A model generated the notes under the pieces. The model saw only the letters and a list, made by a program, of their open reading frames with translations. It was not told where the DNA came from and searched no databases. Shown here piece by piece: positions 1-10,820 of a stretch of 47,500 nucleotides of DNA; the stretch's first letter is position 1, and every line of letters starts with the position of its first letter. The translations under genes and the position numbers were made by a program. The DNA comes from Glandiceps talaboti. Its lineage: Eukaryota > Hemichordata > Enteropneusta > Spengelidae. The DNA lies in assembly GCF_964340395.1 (NCBI RefSeq), contig NC_135561.1:7736232-7783731 (forward strand), in the 5' to 3' direction.

Positions 1-50
1 AGACACTTACTAAATGTACTATAATATAATGTAAATGTTAAATGTAGCCA

Positions 51-53
51 GTG

Positions 54-92
<39 letters not shown>

Positions 93-163
93 ATGTATGT
101 ATGTATGTATGTATGTATGTATGTATGTATGTATGTATGTATGTATGTATGTATGTATGTATG

Positions 164-244
<81 letters not shown>

Positions 245-270
245 GTCTGTCTGTCTGTCTGGCTGTCTGG
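51..270. repeat. Compound microsatellite (GT)n-(GTAT)n-(GTCT)n
   Basis: About 24 bases of GT run into about 90 bases of GTAT and then about 100 bases of GTCT. The tract lies in an intron of the esterase-like gene and ends about 137 bases before the first visible exon. It produces several overlapping open frames that are not proteins. Confidence 0.97.
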
Positions 271-407
271 CTACCTAACTACCTAGGTGTGCGCGTTTGT
301 GAATGTTTGCTGATTGACTTGCCAATCTATAGATAGTTTGAACACATATATGTTTTTCTATTTTTTTCTCTCTCTTTGCACCACGACTTGCACCCTGACA
401 ATTGCAG

Positions 408-593
408 GTTTCCTCTGTACTGAAGATCAGTACGCCCGTGGAAATTATGGTCTTTGGGATCAGTTAGAAGCTTTGAAATGGGTGCAGGAAAATATCAAAT
501 ACTTTGGAGGCAACAATAAACGAGTTACAATATTTGGTGGTGGCACTGGTGGCGCTAGTGTTGGACTGCTTATACTAAGTCCATACAGTGAAG
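408..593 (+). CDS. Esterase-like exon with the altered nucleophile elbow
   Basis: Preceded by a pyrimidine tract and ATTGCAG, and ends at G|GTATGA. It encodes the stretch from [13 protein letters not shown] to LILSPYSE. Reading through 530-560 gives TTT GGT GGT GGC ACT GGT, that is F-G-G-G-T-G, with no Ser codon at the nucleophile position. Enters and leaves in phase 1. Confidence 0.9.
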
Positions 594-1616
594 GTATGAC
601 GTCACAGTGAGCTACAAATCTCACATAGATCATATTTTTGAATATCGTGAAATAAGTGGTTCCAGTTACCCGACTCCACGTCTAGTTTTTCCCCACCGAC
701 TCTAAACTTCTTCTTTTTTAACGTATTCGAGAAAAAAATTAATAAAATCACGTAAATTGTGAAGTCTCGCGAGAAAAAAGTGTATGCGGAAACTGACATC
801 AACTTGAAAAGACAACATAAAACTGTTCTTCCAATCTGATGAAAAGAAACCGATAACACAAAGATCATATGGAAAACAAAGGAAAACATAACTACCTGAA
901 CTAGACACTCACACATGAAAAAAAAATCAAAACAAAAAATCTACATACCCATCTATTCTAAAATTAAGCGTAATTGGAACCATTCAATTTTTGTAGGCCT
1001 CAGTGGGTATCTTCTATAATCATGATACTAAGTACTAGTATATCACAGCTGACCAACAGGTGACATATTGTTCTAGGATCCAGAAATAATTGTCCATTAT
1101 GAATACTTCAAATGATAACTTCAGCGCTAGGTGGCGTACTTCAAGTTTTTCCATAGTGTATGTACGTGACACAAAGAGACAATTATAAACAGTCCATATT
1201 TGGATTTCTGGTACTTAAAGTATTTGGATTTTATACTTGCAGGTTTATTCAAACGAGCAATTCTTCAGAGTGGAACAGCCGTTTCACCGTTCGCTGTTAT
1301 ACCTGCTAGTTACAGTCCAAACGTGTTTGCTAAGCAACTAGGGGCATACTATAATTGTCCGGTCACTTACTCTTCCTACGAATTGGTCAACTGTCTCAGA
1401 TCTCTGCCCTTTTCAAGCATATATACTGTGCCACTCGCGGTAAGTATTTTCTAGCAAAAACACTGTTGCAGATATAGCTTTTAAACAGAAAGACTTGTCG
1501 TTGTGGGCGCTCTTCTACTTAGGATTCAGAATTTACTGATAAGAGAGAGATGATTTGGTATTGCGGTTCTACTTGCAATGTAAATGTCTGTCTGTCTGTC
1601 TGTTGTCCGTCTGACG

Positions 1617-1663
<47 letters not shown>

Positions 1664-4600
1664 GATCATACCACTTAGAGTTTTTTGTCATACATTGAAA
1701 AGTGTCCCAGGTTTACGAAGCGATTGCAATAATAATAGTATAGCGTAAAATTTTTTCTAGTTTATGAAATAATCTACATCGTACCATTTTAAGTTCGTTG
1801 CAGTCATCGTAAAGTGTTTCCTCTCCTACATACAACACTGCTGTGAAACAGAATGAATAAATGTAATCTTGCTATGCTATTACTTACCGGTATAATTTTA
1901 CCATCGTAGGGGGCGCCAGACACCGGTCCCTGGGCACCAGTAGTTGATGGACCGGGAAGTGGGAGATTTCTACATGCATATCCTTTGGATTTACTAAAGG
2001 ATGGATTCTTTCGGGAAGTTGATATCATAAATGGTGTCGTCAAGGATGAAAAATCACATGAATTATGTAAGTGAATGATGTGCCTATATACAAAAGAAAG
2101 AAATTAAGTTTTAGAAAAAAATAAGAAAACAAAAATATGATAAACCTCTTTCAATTAGGCTTGCTGGTCCAAGACTTCGCTGGTTTTCATAATTATTGTA
2201 ATGTGTATGGCTTTATTATCAAGATATGGGATTAAAACCAGAACTCAATTAACATATCAGGTCACAGCTAGAACAATTCAGGCATTTGAAAATAGGCTTG
2301 ATCAACTATGGAAGGATCAACCCTTTAGATTTTTGGCTTTTACGGAGAATAAACCTACTCCTAGAAAGAACCAAATAGAGCTGACATTAAATGCCCAGCA
2401 AGGCCTCAGTACAGTCAGAAGAGAACCTGTAAGTACCTGTAAGTATATATACAAAGTTTTGACTACATACCATGATCCAATACCGTACTAGAATATTACA
2501 ATAGTAACCAGTTGACCTGAAACAATGTCGTCTGGCCTGTCTCGACAAATATCTTAAACGACGGTCTGTTTCAGGTTAGCTGACTTCTATTGTAATTAGA
2601 ATGTTTTATATATGTATGGTAGAATTATAACAATGGTGTGTAAATCATTAATTTCAATCGAGGAAAAAGACATACCACTACTTGATCATCTTAAATATGT
2701 TCCTTATTCTCTTACACAGTGGATATTCCAGGCGTACAATATGGAGTCCAACCGGATTACTTTGTACAGGGTGTACGCAGTGAAGTGGAAAGTCGATACT
2801 ATTATGGAGCTGATGTCTTAGCAAATGTATCATTATACGAGTATACCAACTGGAGTGCTCCAATGGATCCGCTGTCTATTCGACAGGAATATATAGACGT
2901 AAGTGGTCAGTTACTTTCAGGGGTTAAAGTTCAAGACAGGGTGTTTTATTAGTTTTGTATGAAAAAATTTACGCACGTTTTTCTACAAACTATAAACGTC
3001 CTTTATGGTCGTAAAGTTAATATAAACTCTGATCTGCCACTAGAAATGTAAAATTTAATTTGTATTTAGTTGCTAGAGTATTTTATTTCTTACATGTGTC
3101 ATTAATTAAATGTGACTAGCGAGAACTGTGTTTGGAAGGCTTCACCAAACTAGAATTCTTGATGTAAACATCTTTCTTTACTATCAAATAAATGACAGTA
3201 GAACTCCACAGCGATAGATATACCCTACACTTTTTTTTATAGCTGCCCCTTTAAAAGAAGCCCGACTTGTTTCAAACACAGAAAACATACGTGGGAAGAA
3301 GCAAAATTCTTTCTCATCACGATTTCGTAATAAAATTGTCTGATGAGACAACCAACAACACGTCATCACACCATGACAGAAACCTATGTAGCACACATAA
3401 CACTGCTACTGCAATTAACTGAAATAAATCACTCTAGACTGTAGATATCAGTTCGAAGCGAAGACGTGTGTACTTTTGAAATTATCACAAGATACAAAAG
3501 TCGAGTTTATCATGTTGTGTCATGAAGCACTGAGTTATTCATCTACTTACCAGCTCAAATTATTTAATATGTTGAAGTCAGTTTTACGAAGCTCGTGTGT
3601 GTGTGTGTGTGGGGTGGGGGGTGGGGGGGTGGGTGGGTGGGTGGGTGGGTGTAAAGTTTTAGGTGTGCTAGCTTGTCTAGAAATGTTTCGCATATTCTTT
3701 TACAAATATTAGACACGTGATCATCACCCCCTCCCCGGCAATCACCCCCACCGACACAGCACCCTATAATTCAATCTTTGTGATTTCGTCAACAGTTGCT
3801 AACCGACAGGGACTATGTAGCACCTATGATACAAACCAATCGCTACCACGCCCGATCAGAAGGCAATGTATTCATGTACACATTCAATCACCGTGCGAAT
3901 CGATCCATGTTCCCGGCCTGGATGGGTAAGAAATAGTCAGACAACTAATAATAGAAAATTATTTTCTATGTGGTTAGCTGAGTGTAAACCCGTGCCATAG
4001 TGCGCTGCATACCTAGGCACATTTCGTTGCTTCTGATAGGGAGGAGTGCATTACATCAAATTGTCGTAAAACCACATACCTCGTTACGGCACCGTCCGCG
4101 CCAGACACACTTATCGCTATTGTTCGTGACTGCACCTGGAAGGCCCAACATAGCATAGACGTGATTGACAGCAAAGCACTGTGATTTCATTAATTGCTTC
4201 TCCACTCATCATATTCATTTCTTGGGCATGAGTATTTTATCTTTAATATCACGGTGTAACGACATTCTATTACAATAGTGTTTACACTATTACTAATAAA
4301 TTGTGCTTGAAAACATGCAAACACTTGAAGTTAATCGGATCATATAGCGTGGACGTTTAGTATGTGACATTTTCGTAACTAGTATTATTAATATTTCATT
4401 TTTAGTTATGCCTCTAATTTAGAAATTACCCCATCGAAGATTTTAAAATGACAACACTAAAATACATGTTCAGGAATGTGAATATAGCCACACAGCGAGA
4501 AGTGTGTGACCTTTTGCATAGAAATCGAAAGTACGACTCAGCCTAGAATTCTTTAGTGTTCCGAGTATCACTCCAATAACACCATTGTCATTCAACTGTA

Positions 4601-7600
4601 GACAACCAAGTTGTCCAGCTTTACCACATCACAACAAACTTTTGACACACAGTTAAAATATCTTTAGAGACAGTTTGAACAACGGCTCACAGCCTCTCCC
4701 CTCCCCCCCCACCTCCGAATAAACTTCACTTGCTCGGGAATATCTATTTAGTCCGGAGGACGGGTCCCATAGAAGTAGTTCACAACACTTCTCCATTGAT
4801 GTCTTACCAGCATCACTTTTTCAAGTTCAGCAATAGTTATCCCGAGTTCAGAGACAAGTAGTGTCGAGTACGTCAGCTTTGAACTTCCTGGCTTCCTCCT
4901 TCTATGCTTTGGTTGCCAAGTAACCAGATCCTCGACTACTTCTTTGCTTCTGTAACAATGACCGGCATATTGGACCCGTCTTCGGCTGATCGTCTCTGAG
5001 ATCTTTGGTGTTTCCATTTGCAAGTCTTTATTTGTCATATGTTGTGACCAAGAAATGTTGAGTTGTTCGGGATTAATATGTTATGCGGAATATCCGGAAT
5101 ATCCCGGATGTAACTGAAGCAATGACTCGATGGTATGTGCTTATTTAGGAATGTAAAATTCAATAGTAAAGGGTTGTATGCATATATGAAAATGGAGAAC
5201 AGCCAAGGTTTTAATTGTGGAGTAATGTTTGCCTACATGTAGCCTCGAAGGACTAGTGCTACCAATATATTTGCTATCTTAACTGATGATTTTGATTTTG
5301 AGTGTCGCTCATAATCAAAATTTCAGGACAGCAAATAGTGTAGTAGCGCTAGTCTTTCGAGCCTCCAGGATCATTCAACACACTCACTGAGTTTGGTATT
5401 CCAAGTAAATTGCTTGTTAATAATTTGAAATTTTCGAACCAATACAATCAGAAATGTTAGTGGTTTCTAAAAAGTCTAGGAAAACAAATAGAGGAATAGT
5501 AAAATGTACTCTTGTTTCAATGGTCACGGTGATAGCAGTGTAAATACGTCACATCTTGTATGGACAGGAGGTTCAATTTTTGAACATATCGTTCTAACTA
5601 CGTGTATAGGCATATGTTCTCTAGTAATTTTAGCCTGAATAAGCTTATCATCTTTCGAGGTCGTGCCAATAATACTTTTAAAATAACTGCCTAGATTTGA
5701 CATGTAGGCATCCAAGGTGACCTTGGCAGAATATTATTACTCATGATTCTTCTAAAATATCTAGAACATTTTAGTTTTTGAAGTTCAAGTGCTCTTGACA
5801 CTGAAATCTTTAAACCTACCACTTTACATACTGTTTCAACAGGAAGGATTGATTGATTCACAGACTGTGTAGATAATTTTAGCGAAGTAAAACTCTGACC
5901 TACAAACATCATGACTAGCTTAACTGTAATGACACCATTCCCATGACCTTTAACGTGACGAAGTTCAAGGCACTAAAAATAGTTGCATCAATGACCTCTG
6001 CAGTTGGCATAAGAAATCATGGTCGGGTCCATAAACATAATATGGAAGCCACAGTGGTCTCAGTCTACAGGAGAGATTGACTACCGTGTCTTCAGAGTCT
6101 CTTGTGATACTCGGAAAAAAGAGAACTAGATTCATGACAAGGTTCCTATTGACTTGTTTACAGTCACTGTTATTTGTCATGTGCACTGCTGGGAGAAAAG
6201 GTACATTATTCATAAATGAAAAACGTGGCAAGTTTTCAGTTGAATTCTATTAGATATTTTTCCCCGTTTCATCCATAACAAGTCTAAATCTGTGATACAT
6301 GTCTTACCACACTCTCGTATATATACTACGTGTGGAATGTGTTGAAGGTCCTGGCATTTCCTTCACCTTGTCTCAGTAAAGACGATAACCCTCTGTAACC
6401 TTTACATAAGACTATCATTTAGCATCCACAGAAACAATTTGATCGTGACTTCAGCTATTAAAACCCATGATTGTGTAAAAAGAACCATAATAGATGTATC
6501 AGGTTTACAGGCAAGATATTTGATATGTAGTGAGTCACTGCGGAATTGCACGGCCAACGCGATTATGATCAATCACGGCCATAAAGAAGTGTTCCTCGTG
6601 CCAAGTGGACGGATCATGTCATATATTTTAGGACAGGAAAACAACAAAACGTCCTGGGGGTACAGTAGCTAAGTACCACAAGTAGACAACATAGACGAGT
6701 CAAATTGATGACGATTTATATTACCCTTCTTGGCTCTCTCATCCTATAAAACAGTATGGTACATGATACGACAGCAGGAAAGCAAGCTAAGATAGACACA
6801 ACCTAAAACCTTTGTTGCCAACGTATTGATTTTAACTTTGAAGAAAGTACCAGTGGCCATATGGATGAGAACTGAATATTTATTTTGGATCTTTGATTAT
6901 TTAATAAAATTAATTTACCATGCTTACATACTTGCCAAAATAATGTGAAACAACATATACTAAATCTGTAACTCAATAAATTGCAGAAGATTAAAATGTC
7001 AAAATTGTTTGTTATTATACGTTATTGTTTTATCTTGTTAATGTAACTGAGTTACAAACAAAGACTTAATAATCTGTGTTGTTTCAAGCAGGAAGATATG
7101 GCAAAGTTGTTTCATTATTTAAAAATTCAAAACACATGCCTAGGTGTCATCCGTATGGACATTTTCTGTAAGAACACTCACAGTAGGGTGGCATCTCTGA
7201 TAGCAAGTTTTCCACAAGTGACTGCACATTCAACCTCATTCTCATTTACACTATCTTGATTACAGATTGGTTGTATCCACACAACCAAGGCAATGTAATG
7301 TTATCTACCAGTACTTCTATGTGTAATTAATCTAACACATGCAACAACAAAAACAACACGCTGTGAATATCTTTTGATAGTTTGTCTCTAGCTTGATTTC
7401 CATAGTGGTATCTCAGACCAAAGTGTAACTAAATGGGTACACGGACTCGCCCATCACCAAGGCAGTACAACCATTGACAGACAATCTGTGACAAACAAGG
7501 AAAGTAAACAACTGAATTGGATTAATTGCAATTTGCACAGCGTGTTGTAAGTACAGAGACAATTGTTACATTCCATCATTTGATAAGAACAGTTTTATGG

Positions 7601-8143
7601 CCTTATAACAGAATAGTTCACACTCACACAATAATTTCAAGTTGCCCAGCATTTCATGTACATACAAAGAGGCCATAAAACTGTTCTGATGAAGCCACTC
7701 CTTTGTCTCTATACTTCAAACAGGCTGTGCCAAATTTTATTACTCCAATTTAGCAGTCTACTTTCCCTGTTTGGAACACATCCCGCTTGTAAATGCATGC
7801 CTGTCGCCGGTTGTAATTTACACATCGTCTCGTGATGTTTAGTAACAGACCGGGAATTATTAACCAAACTTCCCGGGGGCAGTATCATATAATACAGCAA
7901 TCATTTTAATGATGTCCGCTAATATTATAATAAGTTGTTGGCACTGGTCCGAAAAGACGCCATGGTACGGCATAGTACGTATGTGATGTATGTTACTGGT
8001 GTAGACTTGTACATCATGAAAGCGTGGTATTTTTATTCCACCTCGTGATCTTTTGATAGGAACAAATAACTAGATAGATGGATGGATGGATGGATGGATG
8101 GATGGATAGATAGATAGATGGATAGATAGATAGATAGACAGAC

Positions 8144-8195
<52 letters not shown>

Positions 8196-8238
8196 GGATG
8201 GATGGATGCGTGGATAGATAGATAGATAGGTAGGTAGG

Positions 8239-8311
<73 letters not shown>

Positions 8312-8344
8312 CGACGGACCGACCGACGAACGGACGGACGGACG

Positions 8345-8418
<74 letters not shown>

Positions 8419-9830
8419 TCGTCACATTCACGAAGATGAACCCAGACTGACTTTGATTGTCATTTTGTTCAACATAGGTGTTCCGCATGGCAGTGAAGTA
8501 CCCTATGTCTTTGGTGAGCCGTTCAACACAGCTTTCAAAACACAGAACTGGACTAATACTGACCGTGCGATGAGTGATCGTATTATGACAATGTGGGCCA
8601 ACTTTGCCAAATATGGGTATGTTTAGTTCTAAGATTACATTTGGTTGTTATTTATTTTCTGTGTGTATAAAGAAACTATCAAAGGTGTCACCGGCATTGG
8701 CTACGATGTGGCCATCGATGGTTTTATATAACCAATAAAACTTAGTTTGACAAACTTATTTTGTTGTAGAGACTGAAGTAGCTAAGTAGTTGACTTGATT
8801 GAGAATACATGTATCCAAAATGATAATGTCTTACAGGTTGTATTCTTCAGTAAAGTAAAGTAAAATTATTTTCTTAAAAATCGGAACTTCTGTCAACTAT
8901 GGACGATATTATTTTCAAAACTCTTTGTGGAACGACAGACACTATTTGAGGAAAAGGAAACGATTTGAACGATTTTAGATATAACACACTATGGTTTTGA
9001 GTGTTCCAATTCATAATCAGAATTATGAACCACGTGATGCAAAATACTATGGGAACCTGTCTACACATATTAAAGGGGCACATGCTGACTTTAAACATTC
9101 TTTGACTCATTTTTGCTGTGTACATAAAATGTATACTCGCAGTATCCTACTTACTGAAACATACTTAACCATGACTTGCAATTGATTAAACCACAGACAA
9201 AACTCAAACCTGGCATTAAGAGATAACTTATAAACAATCCAATGACGTAATTTATCATACGTATCAAAAATGACGATGAAATCCCTACTATGCGATCAAC
9301 TGATCTAACAATGTCAGTAATGTCATAGAAAGTATGCATTGGCATTAATATTATTTACACTAGAATGGTTTATTCAATTCAGATTTTATGAAAGTATTTC
9401 ATTTGAGTAAAAAAGCTTATTAGATACTCAGCTTGAGTCCTTTTACAAAAAAAATGTAATATTAAAACTGCTATATTCCTATTTATGCAGAAATCCGACT
9501 CCAGTGCCAGGATCTGTTCACGAACCTCCCAAATACCAGGAGCCAGCCTACCCAGCACAACCATGGGACTACGTCGATATAGAATGGTTTCCTTATATTA
9601 CTCAGTATAACGAATCTTATTTGCATATCCATTTAAATTCAACCTCGATAGAGAAAGAGTACAGAAACAGGAAATCAGCGTTCTGGAATGTCATGATGCC
9701 AAATCTCGTTCCCGCCTCAACTGCCGTCATAAAACAGCCTGATTACTATTGGTCATCCAGCTCCGCTCTTGCGATTAGTCGATTTAGCAGTGTTTGTTTG
9801 TTGTGTTCGATTCTTTATCTACTCACCTAA
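408..9830 (+). CDS. Cholinesterase/neuroligin-family protein, C-terminal seven exons, likely catalytically dead
   Basis: Exons: 408-593, 1243-1439, 1910-2066, 2720-2898, 3796-3925, 8478-8616, 9491-9830. All introns are GT-AG and every phase fits (1,0,1,0,1,2), giving about 441 residues of an alpha/beta-hydrolase fold. The N-terminal exons, including the signal peptide and oxyanion-hole region, lie before the window. Family landmarks in order are [53 protein letters not shown] and [16 protein letters not shown]. In active cholinesterases the elbow reads FGESAG. Here it reads FGGGTG, so the nucleophile Ser is Gly, as in neuroligins. The Glu (VVKDE) and His (GVPHG) positions are retained. The Cys pair of the small loop is present ([14 protein letters not shown]), but both cysteines of the large AChE loop (402-521 in Torpedo numbering) are replaced, by Ala (DYVAP) and Ser (KSAFW). 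The protein ends in a Ser-rich stretch and a hydrophobic tail that looks like a GPI-anchor signal. A cell-surface adhesion or binding role is inferred. It could also be another pseudo-esterase subfamily. Confidence 0.88.
1243..1439 (+). CDS. Esterase-like exon ([13 protein letters not shown])
   Basis: Follows CTTGCAG and ends GCG|GTAAG on a codon boundary. It encodes the helix after the elbow and the Cys-bounded loop [18 protein letters not shown], which matches the cholinesterase C254-C265 loop. Confidence 0.9.
1910..2066 (+). CDS. Esterase-like exon with the triad Glu
   Basis: Follows ATCGTAG and ends TTAT|GTAAGT in phase 1. It encodes [18 protein letters not shown] through [13 protein letters not shown]. 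The Glu of VVKDE aligns with the triad acid of cholinesterases. Confidence 0.9.
2201..2430 (+). mobile_element. Possible LINE-derived open fragment inside an esterase intron
   Basis: An open stretch containing [20 protein letters not shown]. The F..RLD..W.DQ pattern recalls the extreme C-terminus of some non-LTR retrotransposon polymerases. The flanking esterase exons join exactly in phase without it (SHEL-L-DIPGVQ), so it is not needed as an exon. The assignment is tentative, and an alternative exon is not excluded because the stretch stops at a GTAAGT. Confidence 0.3.
2496..2595. mobile_element. 100-bp foldback element (small MITE-like)
   Basis: The two ends are imperfect inverted repeats of about 29 bases. 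The left end begins TTACAATAGTAACC and continues to ACCTGAAACA. The right end, reversed and complemented, begins TTACAATAGAAGTC and also ends ACCTGAAACA. It lies in the intron before the exon at 2720. Confidence 0.6.
2720..2898 (+). CDS. Esterase-like exon ([14 protein letters not shown])
   Basis: Follows TTACACAG in phase 1 and ends GAC|GTAAGT in phase 0. It encodes [19 protein letters not shown], equivalent to the cholinesterase helices before the disulfide-bearing strand. Confidence 0.9.
3595..3651. repeat. (GT)n followed by G-rich (GGGT)n
   Basis: A run of GT followed by GGGGTGGGGGGTGGG and GGGT units. At least four G-runs sit close together, so the plus strand could form a G-quadruplex. 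It lies in the intron before the exon at 3796. Confidence 0.9.
3796..3925 (+). CDS. Esterase-like exon ([15 protein letters not shown])
   Basis: Follows GTCAACAG in phase 0 and ends ATGG|GTAAGA in phase 1. It encodes [19 protein letters not shown] and [18 protein letters not shown]. Where cholinesterases have the Cys of NVICP, this exon has Ala (DYVAP). Confidence 0.9.
4748..5080 (-). mobile_element. Non-LTR retrotransposon ORF2 C-terminal fragment
   Basis: One open frame of about 110 codons bounded by stops. It reads [14 protein letters not shown], then [22 protein letters not shown] and [14 protein letters not shown]. The order 'W..H(M)T...L....PK.....R.R...AGHC.R......LV.W.PKH..R..G' is the typical end of LINE polymerases that are widespread in marine invertebrates. 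Nothing of the RT core is visible upstream, so this is a 5'-truncated dead copy lying antisense in the intron. Confidence 0.8.
5241..5364. mobile_element. 124-bp foldback element
   Basis: The left arm starts GCCTCGAAGGACTAGTGCTA. The right arm, reversed and complemented, starts GGCTCGAAAGACTAGCGCTA, and the similarity continues through TTTGCTATC/TTTGCTGTC. An inner pair (ATTTTGATTTTGAG and CTCATAATCAAAAT) extends the hairpin. Probably a small non-autonomous DNA transposon. Confidence 0.6.
7586..7687. mobile_element. 102-bp hairpin with 18-bp perfect arms
   Basis: AGAACAGTTTTATGGCCT at the left end is repeated as its exact reverse complement at the right end, with about 66 bases between. Likely a short MITE or a foldback remnant. 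Confidence 0.55.
8073..8418. repeat. (GATG)/(GATA)/(GACA)n tetranucleotide array
   Basis: About 345 bases of GATG, GATA and GACA units with a few GACC/GACG variants. It ends about 60 bases before the esterase acceptor at 8477. The 151-codon open frame across it is a repeat artefact. Confidence 0.97.
8478..8616 (+). CDS. Esterase-like exon with the triad His
   Basis: Follows TTCAACATAG in phase 1 and ends TATGG|GTATGT in phase 2. It encodes [16 protein letters not shown] and [14 protein letters not shown]. The His of GVPHG is the position of the triad His in cholinesterases. Confidence 0.9.
9069..9430 (+). repeat. Dispersed repeat, copy 1 (family A)
   Basis: Begins TTAAAGGGGCACATGCTGAC and is alignable, with gaps, to 18263-18605 in the same orientation. 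Shared words include TTGCAATTGA, TCGCAGTATC, CTTATAAA and AAAAAGCTTAT. It is an old intron repeat with no coding content that I recognise. Confidence 0.6.
9491..9830 (+). CDS. Last exon of the esterase-like gene, GPI-signal-like tail
   Basis: Follows TTATGCAG in phase 2 and stops at TAA 9828-9830. It encodes [19 protein letters not shown], the end of the hydrolase fold, with Ser where cholinesterases have a Cys. It then encodes [10 protein letters not shown] followed by the hydrophobic end [16 protein letters not shown]. Small residues followed by a terminal hydrophobic run and no basic tail fit a GPI-anchor signal. Confidence 0.88.
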
Positions 9831-10439
9831 ATTAATAATAAGGCAATCATGGGAGAGGTAAAAGCAGATAGAAAGAGACTCTTTAAGCTTATGGATTTTA
9901 TTTTTATCTTTAAAGTTTGTCATTTTTATTAACATTTATGAGAGACATCGATCCATCATGTTGACAATTTTTTTACGTTTGACCGCAGCAGCTTGAACCA
10001 GTAGTCTGACATGATAAGGCTCATATATTTTGCATAATGGCTGACGATAAAGTGACATCAATGGTATTATTACTTCTTAGCTTCAATTAGGACACCGTAT
10101 AATCATAATCAGAGGTTCAAGACTGCAATTAGGGCTGAGTAACTTTTAACCTTTTAGCAATGTATTTTGTTTCAGCTGTTATCCACACTAATTGTGAATG
10201 GTAATATACCAGATTTAGTTATATGTCAGAAAACTTTAAATTTAGCATTGAATTGTCTCGCCAAAATCCTTGTCTGAGGTATCTTATTAGTAATCACCAA
10301 CACGCACAGTTTGCGAAGAAGCCACTGACAAAGAAAATACATCTTCCTTGTCTGTGGTTTAACATACACACTCCAAACCTGTCTATACTTTAATTATGCA
10401 AACATTTAAAAAAAAATGTTTCTCTCCGACATGACTTCA

Positions 10440-10820
10440 AAAAATGTGTAGGTAGGCAGGATTTTTTTTTTCAATTTTTTTTTTTGGGGGGGAGGGGGGA
10501 ATTGCTTCGACTCAGACAAAATACTCATTGGTCACAGTACTTCCAGTGATAGTTTGATGAGATTGAAAAGAAGTAAATGATCAATTATAAATGAAGTACT
10601 AGGTGAACACTATGTAGACTCTACTGCATAAATTCAGCTCACATTTTTGAGATTTCTCTGGAATTGGATTTTGATAAAGAACTGACTAAAGATACTTTGG
10701 CAATGAAATTTACACAGAAATAGAAGTAAATTCGCACCATTTCACCTGTTTTTAATGTGCAAAAAAAAATGTTTAGGGTAGGCGGCTTAAACCGTGGGGT
10801 TGGTCGCGGATTACAGGAAA
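10440..10820 (+). repeat. Dispersed repeat, copy 1 (family B)
   Basis: Shares GTAGG(T)AGG...ATTTT, 'ATTGCTTC', 'GATAGTTTGATGA' and 'AAAAAATGTTTAGGGT' in the same order with 23860-24090. It is a diverged, non-coding interspersed repeat. Confidence 0.5.

Larger units (their letters stand above)
3926..8477 (+). other. 4.5-kb intron of the esterase-like gene
   Basis: It holds a LINE fragment (4748-5080), foldbacks at 5241-5364 and 7586-7687, and a tetranucleotide array at its 3' end. I found no convincing gene between 5400 and 7560. The open frames there are short, lack recognisable motifs and do not join across splice sites. Confidence 0.75.

Noticed and set aside
35-336. Three overlapping plus-strand frames rich in Cys, Val, Tyr and Ser
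   Set aside because: They are translations of (GT)n, (GTAT)n and (GTCT)n in three frames.
5524-6672. Several 60-88 codon frames in the large esterase intron, considered as a decayed gene
   Set aside because: Frames change strand and phase without splice sites, and no motif could be recognised on either strand.
8033-8488. A 151-codon minus-strand frame
   Set aside because: Almost entirely the GATA/GACA array, overlapping the start of a real esterase exon on the other strand.
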